A DNA stretch of 64,000 bases from Litoribacterium kuwaitense. Lineage in GTDB: Bacteria > Bacillota > Bacilli > Bacillales > DSM-28697. Below the pieces are notes generated by a model. That model did not search any database. It worked only from the letters and a program-made list of their open reading frames with translations, and was not told the DNA's origin. Where the stretch lies: the NCBI RefSeq assembly GCF_011058155.1, contig NZ_JAALFC010000003.1, forward strand, positions 124,001-188,000, written 5' to 3'. Below are positions 38,926-48,997 of this stretch, one piece after another (within the stretch, counting starts at the first letter, position 1; each line of letters opens with the position of its first letter). The position numbers were made by a program, and so were the translations under genes.

Positions 38926-39997
38926 TGGATCTCCCCCCAGCGGGTAAAAGTGTTTGGCAAAGTGTACGGGCGATATGTTCTAAATCTGTCTCGTCATCGT
39001 GTAATCCAGCTTGAATAATTGCTCCTGGCATTCCATGTATAACAGACGTTCGCTTAGACTGAGCAATGCAATAATGATCTCTTTGTTTCCTTAATGCTTT
39101 CACTCCATCTAAACCGTCCTTCCCCATCCCTGTGAGAATAACTGAAATGGTTTTAAGTCCAGGAATATTCGCCGCTGATTGATACAAAACATCAACAGAT
39201 GGACAATGCTTGTGGACCGGTGTCTGGCTCAAGCTCAAGGCAAGAGCGTGGCCGACTTTTTCGATGAGAACGTGCTTCCCACCCGGAGCGATATAGACGG
39301 ACCCCGCCTTCATCAATTCGCCGTGAGAAGCTTCCTTCACTTGAAGCTCAGATTGCATATTCAACCGTTTAGCTAATGAATCAGTAAAGCCAGGAGGCAT
39401 ATGCTGTACGATACAAATTGGGACAGGGAAATTTTTTGGCAGTTTAGGAATAATGGCGGATAGTGCTTTAGGACCGCCAGTCGATGTGCCAATTAAGACG
39501 ACATCTGCTGTTTTCTTAAGTGCCGAATCTTTAGACGTACGCTTCTCATCCTGTACAGCGACGAAACGTTGTTCTCGTCGTGGACGAGGTAATGGATTTG
39601 CAAAGGGAGCGTTCAAAACTTTCTCAATGAGTTCATCCTTACAAAGTTCAAGGTCTAGCGAAATGGACCCAGATGGCTTTTGCACAACTTCCATCGCTCC
39701 ACGCTGCATCGCATCAAGAGTTAATTCAGCACCCTTTTTCGTTACACTTGAAAGCATGATAATGGCACAAGGCGATTTTTCCATGACTTCACTGACGGCA
39801 TCTAAGCCATTCTTCACTGGCATTTCAACGTCCATCGTAATGACATCAGGCTGAAGCTGCATCGCTTTTTCGACTGCTTCTTGCCCATTTCTCGCTGTGT
39901 CTATGACAGTGATTCGAGGGTGCTCATCCAAAAAGGAACGAATGAGCTTTCTCATAAACGCTGAATCATCGACGACCAATACGCGAATGATCTCCAT
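38903..39997 (-). CDS. cheB: Receptor methylesterase/deamidase CheB
   Basis: 364 residues. Receiver domain with DD at 10-11 and phospho-acceptor Asp56 in ITMDVEMP; C-terminal methylesterase domain with IGTSTGGPKAL (Ser), CIVQHMPPGFTDSLAKRLN (His) and LTGMGKDGLDGVKAL (Asp). Start behind GGAGGGGG. Overlaps flhG upstream and cheA downstream. Confidence 0.96.
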   Translation of the reverse strand: MEIIRVLVVDDSAFMRKLIRSFLDEHPRITVIDTARNGQEAVEKAMQLQPDVITMDVEMPVKNGLDAVSEVMEKSPCAIIMLSSVTKKGAELTLDAMQRGAMEVVQKPSGSISLDLELCKDELIEKVLNAPFANPLPRPRREQRFVAVQDEKRTSKDSALKKTADVVLIGTSTGGPKALSAIIPKLPKNFPVPICIVQHMPPGFTDSLAKRLNMQSELQVKEASHGELMKAGSVYIAPGGKHVLIEKVGHALALSLSQTPVHKHCPSVDVLYQSAANIPGLKTISVILTGMGKDGLDGVKALRKQRDHYCIAQSKRTSVIHGMPGAIIQAGLHDDETDLEHIARTLCQTLLPAGGRSNGNEPIS

Positions 39998-40867
39998 CTC
40001 GGAACCCCCTCCATTTCCATGTCAACCTTTCTATAAATGACATGGATTTTACTGTTATGCTATCCTGTCCTGTCCAAAAGGCCGCTATCTCTTGAACTGC
40101 TAAACTTGCCTTGGATGATGGATAAGCGTCAATAAATGGTCTTTGTGCTTTAACTGCTTGACTCACAGCAGTATCTTCAGGAACAGCTCCTAAATAATGA
40201 ATGTTTGTATGCAGGAAACGTTTTGCAACTTCTGAAATTCGTTTGGCTGCCTGTAGCCCTTCTTTTTTGTGGCAGCCTTATTCACTACCAATTTAAGAGG
40301 AATCAATGGATCTTGGTAGTGCACCCATTTTAGAGCGCCATATAAATCCGTTAATGCCGGCGGCTCAGGAATTGTAACGCCAATCAGTTCGTCTACCGAA
40401 GTGACGATCGGTACAAAGCGGTCTGAAACACCTGCCCCTAAATCGAACAGCACATAATGATAAGAAGAAAACAGCCGCTCCATTGCTTGTAATGCTTCAT
40501 TCATTTGCTCTTTTTTCTGGTCGACGTTGAGAAGTGCATTTCCCCCGGCAATAAAGTCTACAGAGAATGGCGTCTGTTGCACGCAATAACGTGGGTCTTG
40601 ACCATTTAATACATCCGCCATTGTTGCTTTTGCATATACGCCTATGACCGCCTCGACATTCCCCATGCCGATATCCATGTCTACGACGAGCACCCTCTGT
40701 CCACTTATCGCTAATGCGAGCGCTAAATTGACCGAGAGGCTTGTTTTTCCCACGCCACCTTTTCCGCTAATGACACAGACGCTTCGATAATGATTTTCAG
40801 CTGACACTTCTTCTCTGTCGTCAACAACAAGCTGCCTTAAACGATCAGCCTGATCCTTTACACTCAT
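39966..40867 (-). CDS. flhG: Flagellar number regulator FlhG (YlxH), frameshifted
   Basis: MinD-like ATPase that works with FlhF to set flagellar number and place. The deviant Walker A GKGGVGKTSLSVNLA and the VDMDIGMGNVEAVIG switch are present. The frame breaks after VNKAATKK: the A run at 40263-40268 has six bases and seven are needed. The lost part continues in the +1 frame as EGLQAAKRISEVAKRFLHTNIHYLGAVPEDTAVSQAVKAQRPF. The end overlaps the cheB start by 32 bases. Restored length about 300. Confidence 0.92.
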
Positions 40868-41961
40868 TCTCTTTTCACCGCTAGGAGTGAGGCTAACTGT
40901 TCCACATTCGCAGACAAGATGTCCTCGGGTACATCTTGACCATGGGTGACGTACGCGGCCCCTAGTTGGTGATCGATCATCATATTAAACATAGACCCAT
41001 AGCACGATGTCTCATCTTTTTTTGTAAATATAAACTTATGAATTGGGATGTTGTGGAAATTACCATAAATCTTTTTCATATCTTCATATTTTGATGTTAG
41101 CGACAACACTAAATAGGTGACAGCATCTTCAGCATCGACGAGATACGACTGCAATTCATCTGCATGCACGCCATCGCGATAGTTTCGTCCCGCTGTATCG
41201 ATAAAGATGACGTCCTTATCGTGAAATCGTTCAACTGCTTTAGATACGTCCTTCGCTTCATAAACGACTTCCACGGGAGCATTTAAAATGTCGGCATATG
41301 TTTTTAATTGATCAATGGCGGCAATTCTGTACGTATCGAAAGTAATAAATCCAACCGACTGTTTTTTTTGTAATACACAATGTGCCGCCAGCTTCGCCAA
41401 TGTCGTCGTTTTCCCAACGCCTGTTGGCCCAATTAATTGAACAATGCGGTGGTGAACTTGTACAGGTCCATGTGAAAGAGTGGAGAGCTGTGCTCGTATC
41501 TGGTCATTGATCCACGTCTTTACGTGATCGGCTTGGGCATGTTCTTCTGTATACCAGCGTTTTAAACTAGCTTCAATGAGTGAAGCAACATGGGTTTCGC
41601 TAAAACCTGTATGTCGCAAAGCATGCTCAACGGAAGCGACCCATGCCGGAAAACGATGGTTCCAGTCTTGACTAGATTGCTGGCTCACGAATTCAGGTCT
41701 TTTTTGTACTTGTACTTGAGGCACACTCTTTTTTCTATCCAGCTGAGAGATGCTTTTTTTTACTGCATTGTTTTTCTTACTTGCTGCTGGATAGGGATCA
41801 ACGGTTGCTACGACTTCAACCTTCGTTTTTTTAAACAAACCCATCCATCCACCTGCGCTGATTTTTTTTGAATGTAAAATCACCGCATCCTTTCCGAGCT
41901 CGTGACGCACTTTCATCATTGCTTCCGGCATGTTGTCAGCGACGATTTTTTTTGTTTTCAC
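40864..41961 (-). CDS. flhF: Flagellar SRP-like GTPase FlhF
   Basis: 365 residues. Variable basic N-terminal B domain, N domain, then the SRP-type G domain with P-loop GPTGVGKTT (178-186), TFDTYRIAAIDQLKTYA and DTAGRNYRD. Acts with FlhG at the membrane to position flagella. Overlaps flhA and flhG by four bases each. Confidence 0.97.
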   Translation of the reverse strand: MKTKKIVADNMPEAMMKVRHELGKDAVILHSKKISAGGWMGLFKKTKVEVVATVDPYPAASKKNNAVKKSISQLDRKKSVPQVQVQKRPEFVSQQSSQDWNHRFPAWVASVEHALRHTGFSETHVASLIEASLKRWYTEEHAQADHVKTWINDQIRAQLSTLSHGPVQVHHRIVQLIGPTGVGKTTTLAKLAAHCVLQKKQSVGFITFDTYRIAAIDQLKTYADILNAPVEVVYEAKDVSKAVERFHDKDVIFIDTAGRNYRDGVHADELQSYLVDAEDAVTYLVLSLTSKYEDMKKIYGNFHNIPIHKFIFTKKDETSCYGSMFNMMIDHQLGAAYVTHGQDVPEDILSANVEQLASLLAVKRE

Positions 41962-44000
41962 GATACACTCACCATCCCGATGCTTTGAATTTCAACGGTC
42001 GGCTCCATCTCGTTGTAAGAAAGGACATGAACCGTAGGCAAATACTTCTCAATCGCTTCTTTAACATACATGCGAACTGCAGGCGAACAAAGCAGGACGG
42101 GTGTCATATTTTGTTGTGCCATCCTTGATGCTTCTTTAGATACCGATTCAATGAGTGCTTGAGATTGTTCCGGATTTAAGTTTAAGTAACTTCCATGTTC
42201 TGTATGTTTTATCGCTTCAACGATCGTTTTCTCTGCCGCAGCAGAAAGTGTCATGACTGGCAGTTGATTCTGTTCTCCAGCATATTGCGTCGTAATTTGT
42301 TTAGATAAATGCTGGCGGCAGTACTCGGCAAGTAGCTCGGTATCTTTTGTATGAGCAGCATAATCCGCCAGTGCCTCAAAAATTGCCGGAAGGTTTTTAA
42401 TGGAAATATGCTCTTTCAAAAGCTTCGCCAATACCTTTTGTACAGCCCCTGTAGACAATGGATCTGGTGTCACATCGTCGACAAGAATGGTGTGCGATTC
42501 CTTTAAATGGTCGATTAACTTTTGCGTCTCTTCGCGACCTAATAATTCATGGGCATGTCGTTTAATTTCTTCAGTGATATGTGTCGATACGACTGATGGT
42601 GGGTCGACAACAGTGTATCCCGCCATTTCAGCCACTTCTTTCATGCTGTCAGAAATCCATTTGGCCGGCATTTGAAACGCAGGCTCGACCGTATCAATGC
42701 CTTCCACTCGCTCGTCCTCATAGCCGGGGCTCATCGCCAAGTAATGGTCAAGCAAAAGCTCCCCTTTGGCGACCTCCGTCCCCTTGATCTTTAAACGATA
42801 TTCGTTGGGCTGAAGCTGTATATTATCGCGAATTCGAACGACAGGGACGATCATACCGAGCTCTAAAGCAAGCTGACGGCGAATCATCACAACACGATCC
42901 AGCAAGTCCCCTCCCTGCTCTGTGTCTGCTAAAGGAATGAGCCCGTAACCAAATTCGAATTCAATTGGATCGATATGCAAAAGGCTCATGACACTTTCAG
43001 GGCTCGTTCGGTCTTCATCCTCCGGAACATCCTCTGCACCTGCACTTGCTTCTGTTTCGGCAAGGCGGTTCTTCTGACGACTAATGATCCAGCCACCGCC
43101 GATTAACAAACCAGCAATCGGAATCGTCACTTGAAAAGGAATTGGTGCCAAAATGCTTAATAAAAGAATGGTTCCTCCAGCGACATAGAGCATGGAAGGA
43201 AATCTAAGCAACTGGTTAGAAATGTCATAGCCCAGATTACCTTCTGACGCTGCACGTGTGACAACAATCCCTGTCGCTGTCGACACGAGTAAGGCAGGAA
43301 TTTGACTGACTAAGCCATCCCCGACGGTCAATAGCGTAAACATTTGCGCCGATTCACCAAAAGAGAGTTTCATTTGCACCATACCGATGACCATACCCAT
43401 AATTAAATTAATTAGGACGATGATGACCCCTGCGATCGCATCTCCTTTGACAAACTTACTTGCTCCGTCCATCGATCCATAAAAATCGGCTTCTTTTTCT
43501 ATTTTTTCACGACGTTCTTTCGCCTGTGAGTCTGTGATCATCCCCGCATTTAAATCTGCATCAATGCTCATTTGTTTTCCTGGCATCGCATCTAATGTAA
43601 AGCGTGCACCTACTTCAGAAACACGTTCTGCACCTTTTGTAATGACTACAAACTGAATGATGACTAAGATGAGGAAAACAACAAGCCCGACTAGCGCATT
43701 ACCACCAACAACAAAGTCACCGAATGTATCGATGACATTTCCAGCATTCGCGTCAGAAAGAATTGCCCGGGTCGTCGACACATTTAATCCGAGGCGAAAA
43801 AGTGTCAATAAAAGAAGAAGCGCCGGAAAAATAGAGAATTCCAAAGGCTCTTTCATATTCATCGAGACGAGAATGACGACAAGAGACAGTCCGATATTCG
43901 CAATAATGAGCAAGTCTAGTAAAACAGGAGGTAACGGGATGACGAGCATCAGGATGATTAAAATAACAAATGTAAGCACGGAAAAATCTCTTGCGATCAT
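41958..44000 (-). CDS. flhA: Flagellar export gate protein FlhA
   Basis: 680 residues. About eight N-terminal membrane helices, with the FHIPEP-family signature GNALVGLVVFLILVIIQFVVITKGAERVSEVGARFTLDAMPGKQMSID, then a soluble C-terminal domain that docks chaperone-substrate complexes. Complete and in frame. Overlaps flhB and flhF by four bases. Confidence 0.97.
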   Translation of the reverse strand: MIARDFSVLTFVILIILMLVIPLPPVLLDLLIIANIGLSLVVILVSMNMKEPLEFSIFPALLLLLTLFRLGLNVSTTRAILSDANAGNVIDTFGDFVVGGNALVGLVVFLILVIIQFVVITKGAERVSEVGARFTLDAMPGKQMSIDADLNAGMITDSQAKERREKIEKEADFYGSMDGASKFVKGDAIAGVIIVLINLIMGMVIGMVQMKLSFGESAQMFTLLTVGDGLVSQIPALLVSTATGIVVTRAASEGNLGYDISNQLLRFPSMLYVAGGTILLLSILAPIPFQVTIPIAGLLIGGGWIISRQKNRLAETEASAGAEDVPEDEDRTSPESVMSLLHIDPIEFEFGYGLIPLADTEQGGDLLDRVVMIRRQLALELGMIVPVVRIRDNIQLQPNEYRLKIKGTEVAKGELLLDHYLAMSPGYEDERVEGIDTVEPAFQMPAKWISDSMKEVAEMAGYTVVDPPSVVSTHITEEIKRHAHELLGREETQKLIDHLKESHTILVDDVTPDPLSTGAVQKVLAKLLKEHISIKNLPAIFEALADYAAHTKDTELLAEYCRQHLSKQITTQYAGEQNQLPVMTLSAAAEKTIVEAIKHTEHGSYLNLNPEQSQALIESVSKEASRMAQQNMTPVLLCSPAVRMYVKEAIEKYLPTVHVLSYNEMEPTVEIQSIGMVSVS

Positions 44001-45118
44001 CTACGTCCCTCCTTCGACCGGGTTGACTTCATTTTTTCTTTCAACTGATATACGTATGCAAGAATTTCTGCAACTGCCTGAAACATGCTTGCAGGCACTT
44101 GATCTCGAATATCCAACTGTGCGTATAATGCACGCGCAACTGGTTTATTCTCAACAATGGCAACGTTATGTTTGCGAGCGCTGTCTTTGATCTTTTGTGC
44201 CATGTAATCCTGTCCCTTAGCGACAACGAACGGCGCTTCAGAAATTTCTTCGTCATACTTTAAGGCTACTGCATAATGCGTCGGGTTCGTGATGACGACG
44301 TCAGCATTCGGTACTTCCTGCATCATGCGCTGCATAGCCAATTGCTTTTGTTTCTCTTTTCGTTTGGAACGGATCAGTGGATCGCCTTCCATTTTTTTAT
44401 ATTCATCTTTTACGTCCTGCTTAGACATTTTAATGTTTTTTTCGTGATCGTAACGTTGATACATATAGTCAAGTGCAGCTAAAAAGATTAATAGAAGTGA
44501 CGCAGCTAACCCCATGACGACTGTCGTCCAAGCGAAAAAATGCAAGGAAGCTTCGAGTGGCTTTAACGTTAGCCTTACCAGTTCTTCCATGTTGAGCCAA
44601 ATGACTAAAAATGTACAAAAACCAACGAGGCTGATTTTAAGCATAGATTTTACAAATTCTACAAGTGCCCGCAATGAATAAATTCGCTTAAACCCTTGCA
44701 GTGGATTTAGACGATCGAGCTTCATTTTTACAACCTCGCCTGAAAACATAGGGCCCACTTGAATGATGTTTCCTAGAAAGGCACCTACCCCAGCAATGGC
44801 CATAATCGGAAGTAAAAGCCACGCAACTTCAGTCAGGACAACGATAAACATCTCCATTACGTTATGTATATTAAGCGTCAAGAAAATGTCTTCTGTAAAA
44901 GCGGTGATAAAAAACGCTAGCACTTTGTCTTTCATCGAGCCGCCAGCAATGGCAAAGAAAAGAAAAACAAAGAGAAGAATAATGGCCGTATTGACGTCAG
45001 CGCTTTTTGCGACTTGCCCTTTTTTTCTCGTATCTTGCCGCTTCTTCGGGGTCGCTTTTTCTGTTTTTTCTTGAGCAAAATATTGTAAGTCTAACACCAT
45101 TGGGGACAAGCGCTTCAT
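43997..45118 (-). CDS. flhB: Flagellar export switch protein FlhB
   Basis: 373 residues. Four membrane helices and a cytoplasmic C-terminal domain with the autocleavage motif NPTH at 278-281, where cleavage changes export from rod/hook to filament substrates. ATG follows GGAGGGAATGGA and overlaps the fliR stop. Confidence 0.97.
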   Translation of the reverse strand: MKRLSPMVLDLQYFAQEKTEKATPKKRQDTRKKGQVAKSADVNTAIILLFVFLFFAIAGGSMKDKVLAFFITAFTEDIFLTLNIHNVMEMFIVVLTEVAWLLLPIMAIAGVGAFLGNIIQVGPMFSGEVVKMKLDRLNPLQGFKRIYSLRALVEFVKSMLKISLVGFCTFLVIWLNMEELVRLTLKPLEASLHFFAWTTVVMGLAASLLLIFLAALDYMYQRYDHEKNIKMSKQDVKDEYKKMEGDPLIRSKRKEKQKQLAMQRMMQEVPNADVVITNPTHYAVALKYDEEISEAPFVVAKGQDYMAQKIKDSARKHNVAIVENKPVARALYAQLDIRDQVPASMFQAVAEILAYVYQLKEKMKSTRSKEGRR

Positions 45119-45894
45119 TCCATTCCCTCCAAAGCCTGCATTACATTGCGCATCGTCGTCAGGAGAAGATCGAACAGTTCATCTGCAAGCATAAAGAATG
45201 CCGGCATGACGATAAAAAGCATGATAAAGCTGACCAATATCTTTAATGGCAGACCGACAACAAATACGTTCATTTGCGGAACGGTTCGAGCCATAATGCC
45301 TAGAGCGACATCGACAAGAAATAAGCAGCCAACAACAGGAATGGCCATTTGCAAAGCAATCATAAACATCCGTGCAAATGCCAATACAATAAGATGAATC
45401 GCTTGACCATCGTCAATGGCAAGACCCTCAAGCCCAAGTGGTAACAATTGATAGCTATAATAGATTCCATCCAAAAGCATATGATGTGCATCCACACTTA
45501 ACAGAAACAATAGTGAAAAAGTATACAAATATTGTCCGACAAGCGGGCTTTGCGCTCCTGTTTGCGGATCAATGACATTCGCTACAGCAAAGCCCATTTG
45601 AAAGTCAATAAAACCTCCGGCAATCTGAAAAGCGCTCAACAATATATACGCTATTAGCCCTAAAGCAAGGCCAATCATGATTTCCTGCAACAAAAACGTG
45701 ATATAAGAAGCATCGACTTGAATGTTTGGCGAACCAGACGTATATACCATCATCCAGCTGATGATGAGCGACAACCCGACCCGATAAATGACAGGAACAT
45801 TGCGATACGAAAATAACGGTAGGACGGTAAAAAAGGATGCTACTCTTGCTAAGATGAGTAGAAACGATGGCCATAGCAATAAAAATTCCGCCAT
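45115..45894 (-). CDS. fliR: Flagellar export gate protein FliR
   Basis: 259 residues, strongly hydrophobic with about six membrane segments and the GLALGLIAYILLSAFQIAGGFIDFQMGFAVANVIDP signature. Part of the FliPQR gate complex. Starts three bases after fliQ ends and overlaps flhB. Confidence 0.96.
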   Translation of the reverse strand: MAEFLLLWPSFLLILARVASFFTVLPLFSYRNVPVIYRVGLSLIISWMMVYTSGSPNIQVDASYITFLLQEIMIGLALGLIAYILLSAFQIAGGFIDFQMGFAVANVIDPQTGAQSPLVGQYLYTFSLLFLLSVDAHHMLLDGIYYSYQLLPLGLEGLAIDDGQAIHLIVLAFARMFMIALQMAIPVVGCLFLVDVALGIMARTVPQMNVFVVGLPLKILVSFIMLFIVMPAFFMLADELFDLLLTTMRNVMQALEGME

Positions 45895-45897
45895 GCG

Positions 45898-46167
45898 TTA
45901 TCCTGTAAACCGATCTAGATTGTTAAATAGCTCATACGCGTAATCGACCATTTCCGTAAGCATCCAAGGACCGAACACGACGAGGCCGACAAGCACCGCA
46001 ATAATCTTTGGAATAAAGGCCAACGTTTGTTCCTGTATTTGGGTCGTCGCCTGAAAGATACTAACGATTAACCCCGTGATTAATGCTATAAGCAAGAGCG
46101 GTCCTGCTACGAGTAAAGTGATGTAAACACCTTCCCTAGCAAAAGCGATGACAGTTTCCGCATTCAT
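45898..46167 (-). CDS. fliQ: Flagellar export gate protein FliQ
   Basis: 89 residues with two membrane helices and the signature LITGLIVSIFQATTQIQEQTLAFIPKI. Surrounds the FliP-FliR core. Located between fliP and fliR. Confidence 0.97.
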   Translation of the reverse strand: MNAETVIAFAREGVYITLLVAGPLLLIALITGLIVSIFQATTQIQEQTLAFIPKIIAVLVGLVVFGPWMLTEMVDYAYELFNNLDRFTG

Positions 46168-46189
46168 ACATACGTTCCTTTCTTACAGT

Positions 46190-46849
46190 CTAGTAGCTGG
46201 TGAGCAACGATTTAACAATCAAATACCAGCCATCGACGAGTACGAACAAAAGAATTTTAAACGGTAAGGAAATCATAACTGGTGGCAGCATCATCATTCC
46301 CATCGACATCAATACAGAAGCGACCACCATATCAATCACTAAAAATGGGATAAAGATCATGAAGCCGATTTGAAATGCTGTCTTCAGCTCTGAAATCGCA
46401 AACGCCGGTACAAGAGACGTCAAAGGGATCGCTTCAATACTTTCTGGCCTTTCTGCTCCCGAATAGCCGAGAAATAAAGCTAAATCCTTTTGTCTTGTGT
46501 GCTCGGCCATAAATTCTTTAAGCGGTAAAGTCGCTTCATCAAACGCTTCCTCCGCCGTTAATTCACCAGCGAGCATCGGTTGCAAAGCTTGATCGTTAAT
46601 TTCTGAAAACGTCGGTGCCATGACAAAAAAAGTTAGGAATAAAGCTAAACCAATTAATACTTGCGTAGGTGGCATTTGCTGCGTTGCCAGTGATGTTCTG
46701 ACGAACCCAAGTACGATGACAATACGCGTAAAACATGTCATTAAAATAAGGATTGCAGGCAAAAAAGATAAAACAGTGAGTAATAACAACAACTGAAGTG
46801 ACGTCGAGATTCCAGGTAACCCCTGCGCGGCTTCAACAATTTCATTCAT
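46190..46849 (-). CDS. fliP: Flagellar export gate protein FliP
   Basis: 219 residues, four membrane segments. [38 protein letters not shown] and the C-terminal [24 protein letters not shown] are family signatures. The first segment lacks a long cleavable signal, as in Bacillus. Start overlaps the fliZ stop. Confidence 0.97.
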   Translation of the reverse strand: MNEIVEAAQGLPGISTSLQLLLLLTVLSFLPAILILMTCFTRIVIVLGFVRTSLATQQMPPTQVLIGLALFLTFFVMAPTFSEINDQALQPMLAGELTAEEAFDEATLPLKEFMAEHTRQKDLALFLGYSGAERPESIEAIPLTSLVPAFAISELKTAFQIGFMIFIPFLVIDMVVASVLMSMGMMMLPPVMISLPFKILLFVLVDGWYLIVKSLLTSY

Positions 46850-47460
46850 GATGAATCCCCACTATTGTTCCGCCATCCTGCGGAAATGTTTTTTCTCTGT
46901 TGTTTAATTTCATCTAGCTTTGAGGCCAACGCTTTGGAAAAAGGAATTTCTTTCACATTCTGGTTAACATCATGCTGCTGTAATACCATTTCGATTTCCT
47001 CGGGATCGGTAATTTCTTTAATAAGCTCCACTTGTTGACCGACACCAAGAACAAACAAAGAATGACCAACTTGGACGAGCTGAATCGATCGCTGTTGCCC
47101 AAGCGGAAGCCCGGCAATGGAGGCCAGGGCTCCTTTAGACTGTCCATTTTGTTGTTTTCGTTTGATCAAACGGAGAATAATGTATAGTAACGCTAACACA
47201 CCAGCTAATGAAAGCAGTGCTCTAATTGCATCCGAAGCAAGACTGCTACCATCTTCCTTATTTACCTCGTGCTCAGGAACCTCAGAAGCCGGTGTCTCTG
47301 TCATCGCACCTGCATCGTTTTCAACATCCTGTTTTGCTGGTGTTTCATTGACCCAATCTTTTACATTTCCTTGACTAGTGGCATTGATTACACCTGGCAT
47401 TGAGCCGATGAGCAAAAGAGTGATTCCAAAACCAACCCAAAACGATTTTAATACGTGCAC
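46846..47460 (-). CDS. fliZ: FliZ/FliO-type flagellar assembly membrane protein
   Basis: About 204 residues. N-terminal signal-like segment ([21 protein letters not shown]), an acidic outer stretch, a second membrane helix ([19 protein letters not shown]), and a FliO-like cytoplasmic part ([26 protein letters not shown]). It helps assemble the FliPQR gate. The start is uncertain: GTG at 47460, just after the cheY stop, avoids overlap but lacks a clear ribosome site. A TTG at 47496 inside cheY has a GGAG upstream. Confidence 0.87.
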   Translation of the reverse strand: MHVLKSFWVGFGITLLLIGSMPGVINATSQGNVKDWVNETPAKQDVENDAGAMTETPASEVPEHEVNKEDGSSLASDAIRALLSLAGVLALLYIILRLIKRKQQNGQSKGALASIAGLPLGQQRSIQLVQVGHSLFVLGVGQQVELIKEITDPEEIEMVLQQHDVNQNVKEIPFSKALASKLDEIKQQRKNISAGWRNNSGDSS

Positions 47461-47467
47461 GTTCGTT

Positions 47468-47830
47468 CTATTCAAGTGTCTTTTTAATAGCCTCAATGAC
47501 TCGCTCCGCCTGGAATGGTTTCACGATAAAATCTTTTGCTCCAGCCTGAATCGCTTCAATAACCATTGCCTGTTGCCCCATTGCTGAACACATAATCACT
47601 TTTGCATCGGAATCATAGCTGCGGATCTCTTTTAATGCTGTCACACCATCCTTTTCAGGCATCGTGATATCCATAGTGACTAAGTCTGGTTGTAGCTCTT
47701 TATACTTTTCAACAGCTTGATTACCGTCTACTGCTTCACCAACAACTTCAAAATCATTTTTTGTCAAAATATCTTTAATCATCATTCGCATAAATGCTGC
47801 ATCATCAACAATTAGAATTTTATGAGCCAA
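47468..47830 (-). CDS. cheY: Chemotaxis response regulator CheY
   Basis: 120-residue single receiver domain. Asp9-Asp10 metal site, phospho-acceptor Asp54 in VTMDITMP, and Lys near 104 in FIVKPF. CheY-P binds the N-terminal peptides of FliM and FliY, encoded just upstream. Confidence 0.97.
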   Translation of the reverse strand: MAHKILIVDDAAFMRMMIKDILTKNDFEVVGEAVDGNQAVEKYKELQPDLVTMDITMPEKDGVTALKEIRSYDSDAKVIMCSAMGQQAMVIEAIQAGAKDFIVKPFQAERVIEAIKKTLE

Positions 47831-47848
47831 ATTGGAACACTCCTTTTA

Positions 47849-48997
47849 TTACTGCAATTTTTGTAATCGGTCGTTTTGACTAATAATGTCGGTGACACGC
47901 ACGCCAAAATTTTCATCAATGACGACTACTTCACCTTGCGCTACTTTTTTCTTATTGACCAAAATATCTACAGGCTCTCCTGCAAGCTTGTCTAATTCGA
48001 TCACTGATCCCGCGGACAGATTAAGAATATCCTGTACCTTGCGTTTCGTGCGACCAAGCTCTACAGTGACTTGAAGTGGAATGTCAAGGAGCATATTTAT
48101 ATTCGTTTTATTCAGCTCACCTGCAAACGATTTTGATTCATCAAAACTAGAAAACACAGCAGGCTGAACTTCTCTTTCATTCGTTACTTGGCTTTTTTTA
48201 GATTGCGTCGCTTGCACATTTTGTGCTGTCGTGGATGTCATAGCTTCTCGGCCTTTTTCATGTTTTTCCGCTGCTTCGGTGTCTTCGCCTTGAACGTCTT
48301 GTTGTGTTGATTCCTCAACTTCTTTTTCTGAACTTGACAAAAGCTCATTGACTAATTCTTTACTAAATTCAATAGGCAAGAGCTGCATTAATTCAGAATC
48401 AATAAGCTGACCAACTTTTAAACGAAATGAGACTTGGGCAATGGCTGGCTCTTTAGGCAGTGAGCTCAAATCTTGATTTTTTGAATCCCACACGTCAACC
48501 GTTGGTGGAGATATATCGACACGCTTATTAAATACAGTAGACATTGATGTCGCTGCTGATCCCATCATCTGATTCATCGCTTCTTGAACGGCACTTTTCT
48601 CTAATTCGCCCAACTCCTCAGCCGGATCAGTGCCATCTCCGCCAAGCATTAAGTTGGCGATGATCATCGCGTCTCTCGTTTCCATGACAAATACGTTTGA
48701 ACCGGCAAATCCCTCTGTGTAACTCACACTAATTGCAACATAAGGCCTTGGAAACGCATCTTGAAGCTTGTCCCTTTCGATTAAGCGTACATCCGGTGTC
48801 GTAATTTCCACTTTCTGTCGTAACAGCTCAGACAAAGCCGTTGCCGAGCTGCCAAATGAAATATTTGCGATTTCACCGAGCGCATCAGATTCCACTTCTG
48901 TAAGCATATCTTCAGGGGACATGTCTTCATCTTCAGATGCTGATCCTTTAAGTAATGCGTCAATCTCATCTTGTGAAAGCATGCTTTTTTCACTCAT
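47849..48997 (-). CDS. fliY: Flagellar switch protein and CheY-P phosphatase FliY
   Basis: 382 residues. CheY-binding peptide LSQDEIDALLKG at the N terminus, a CheC-like phosphatase domain with two Glu/Asn sites (GEIANI near 45 and QEAMNQ near 140), an acidic Q-rich linker (about 225-300), and a C-terminal FliN domain (LLDIPLQVTVELGRTKRKVQDIL). ATG at 48997 sits nine bases after GGGGGAG; an ATG three codons upstream is too close. Overlaps the fliM end by eight bases. Confidence 0.95.
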   Translation of the reverse strand: MSEKSMLSQDEIDALLKGSASEDEDMSPEDMLTEVESDALGEIANISFGSSATALSELLRQKVEITTPDVRLIERDKLQDAFPRPYVAISVSYTEGFAGSNVFVMETRDAMIIANLMLGGDGTDPAEELGELEKSAVQEAMNQMMGSAATSMSTVFNKRVDISPPTVDVWDSKNQDLSSLPKEPAIAQVSFRLKVGQLIDSELMQLLPIEFSKELVNELLSSSEKEVEESTQQDVQGEDTEAAEKHEKGREAMTSTTAQNVQATQSKKSQVTNEREVQPAVFSSFDESKSFAGELNKTNINMLLDIPLQVTVELGRTKRKVQDILNLSAGSVIELDKLAGEPVDILVNKKKVAQGEVVVIDENFGVRVTDIISQNDRLQKLQ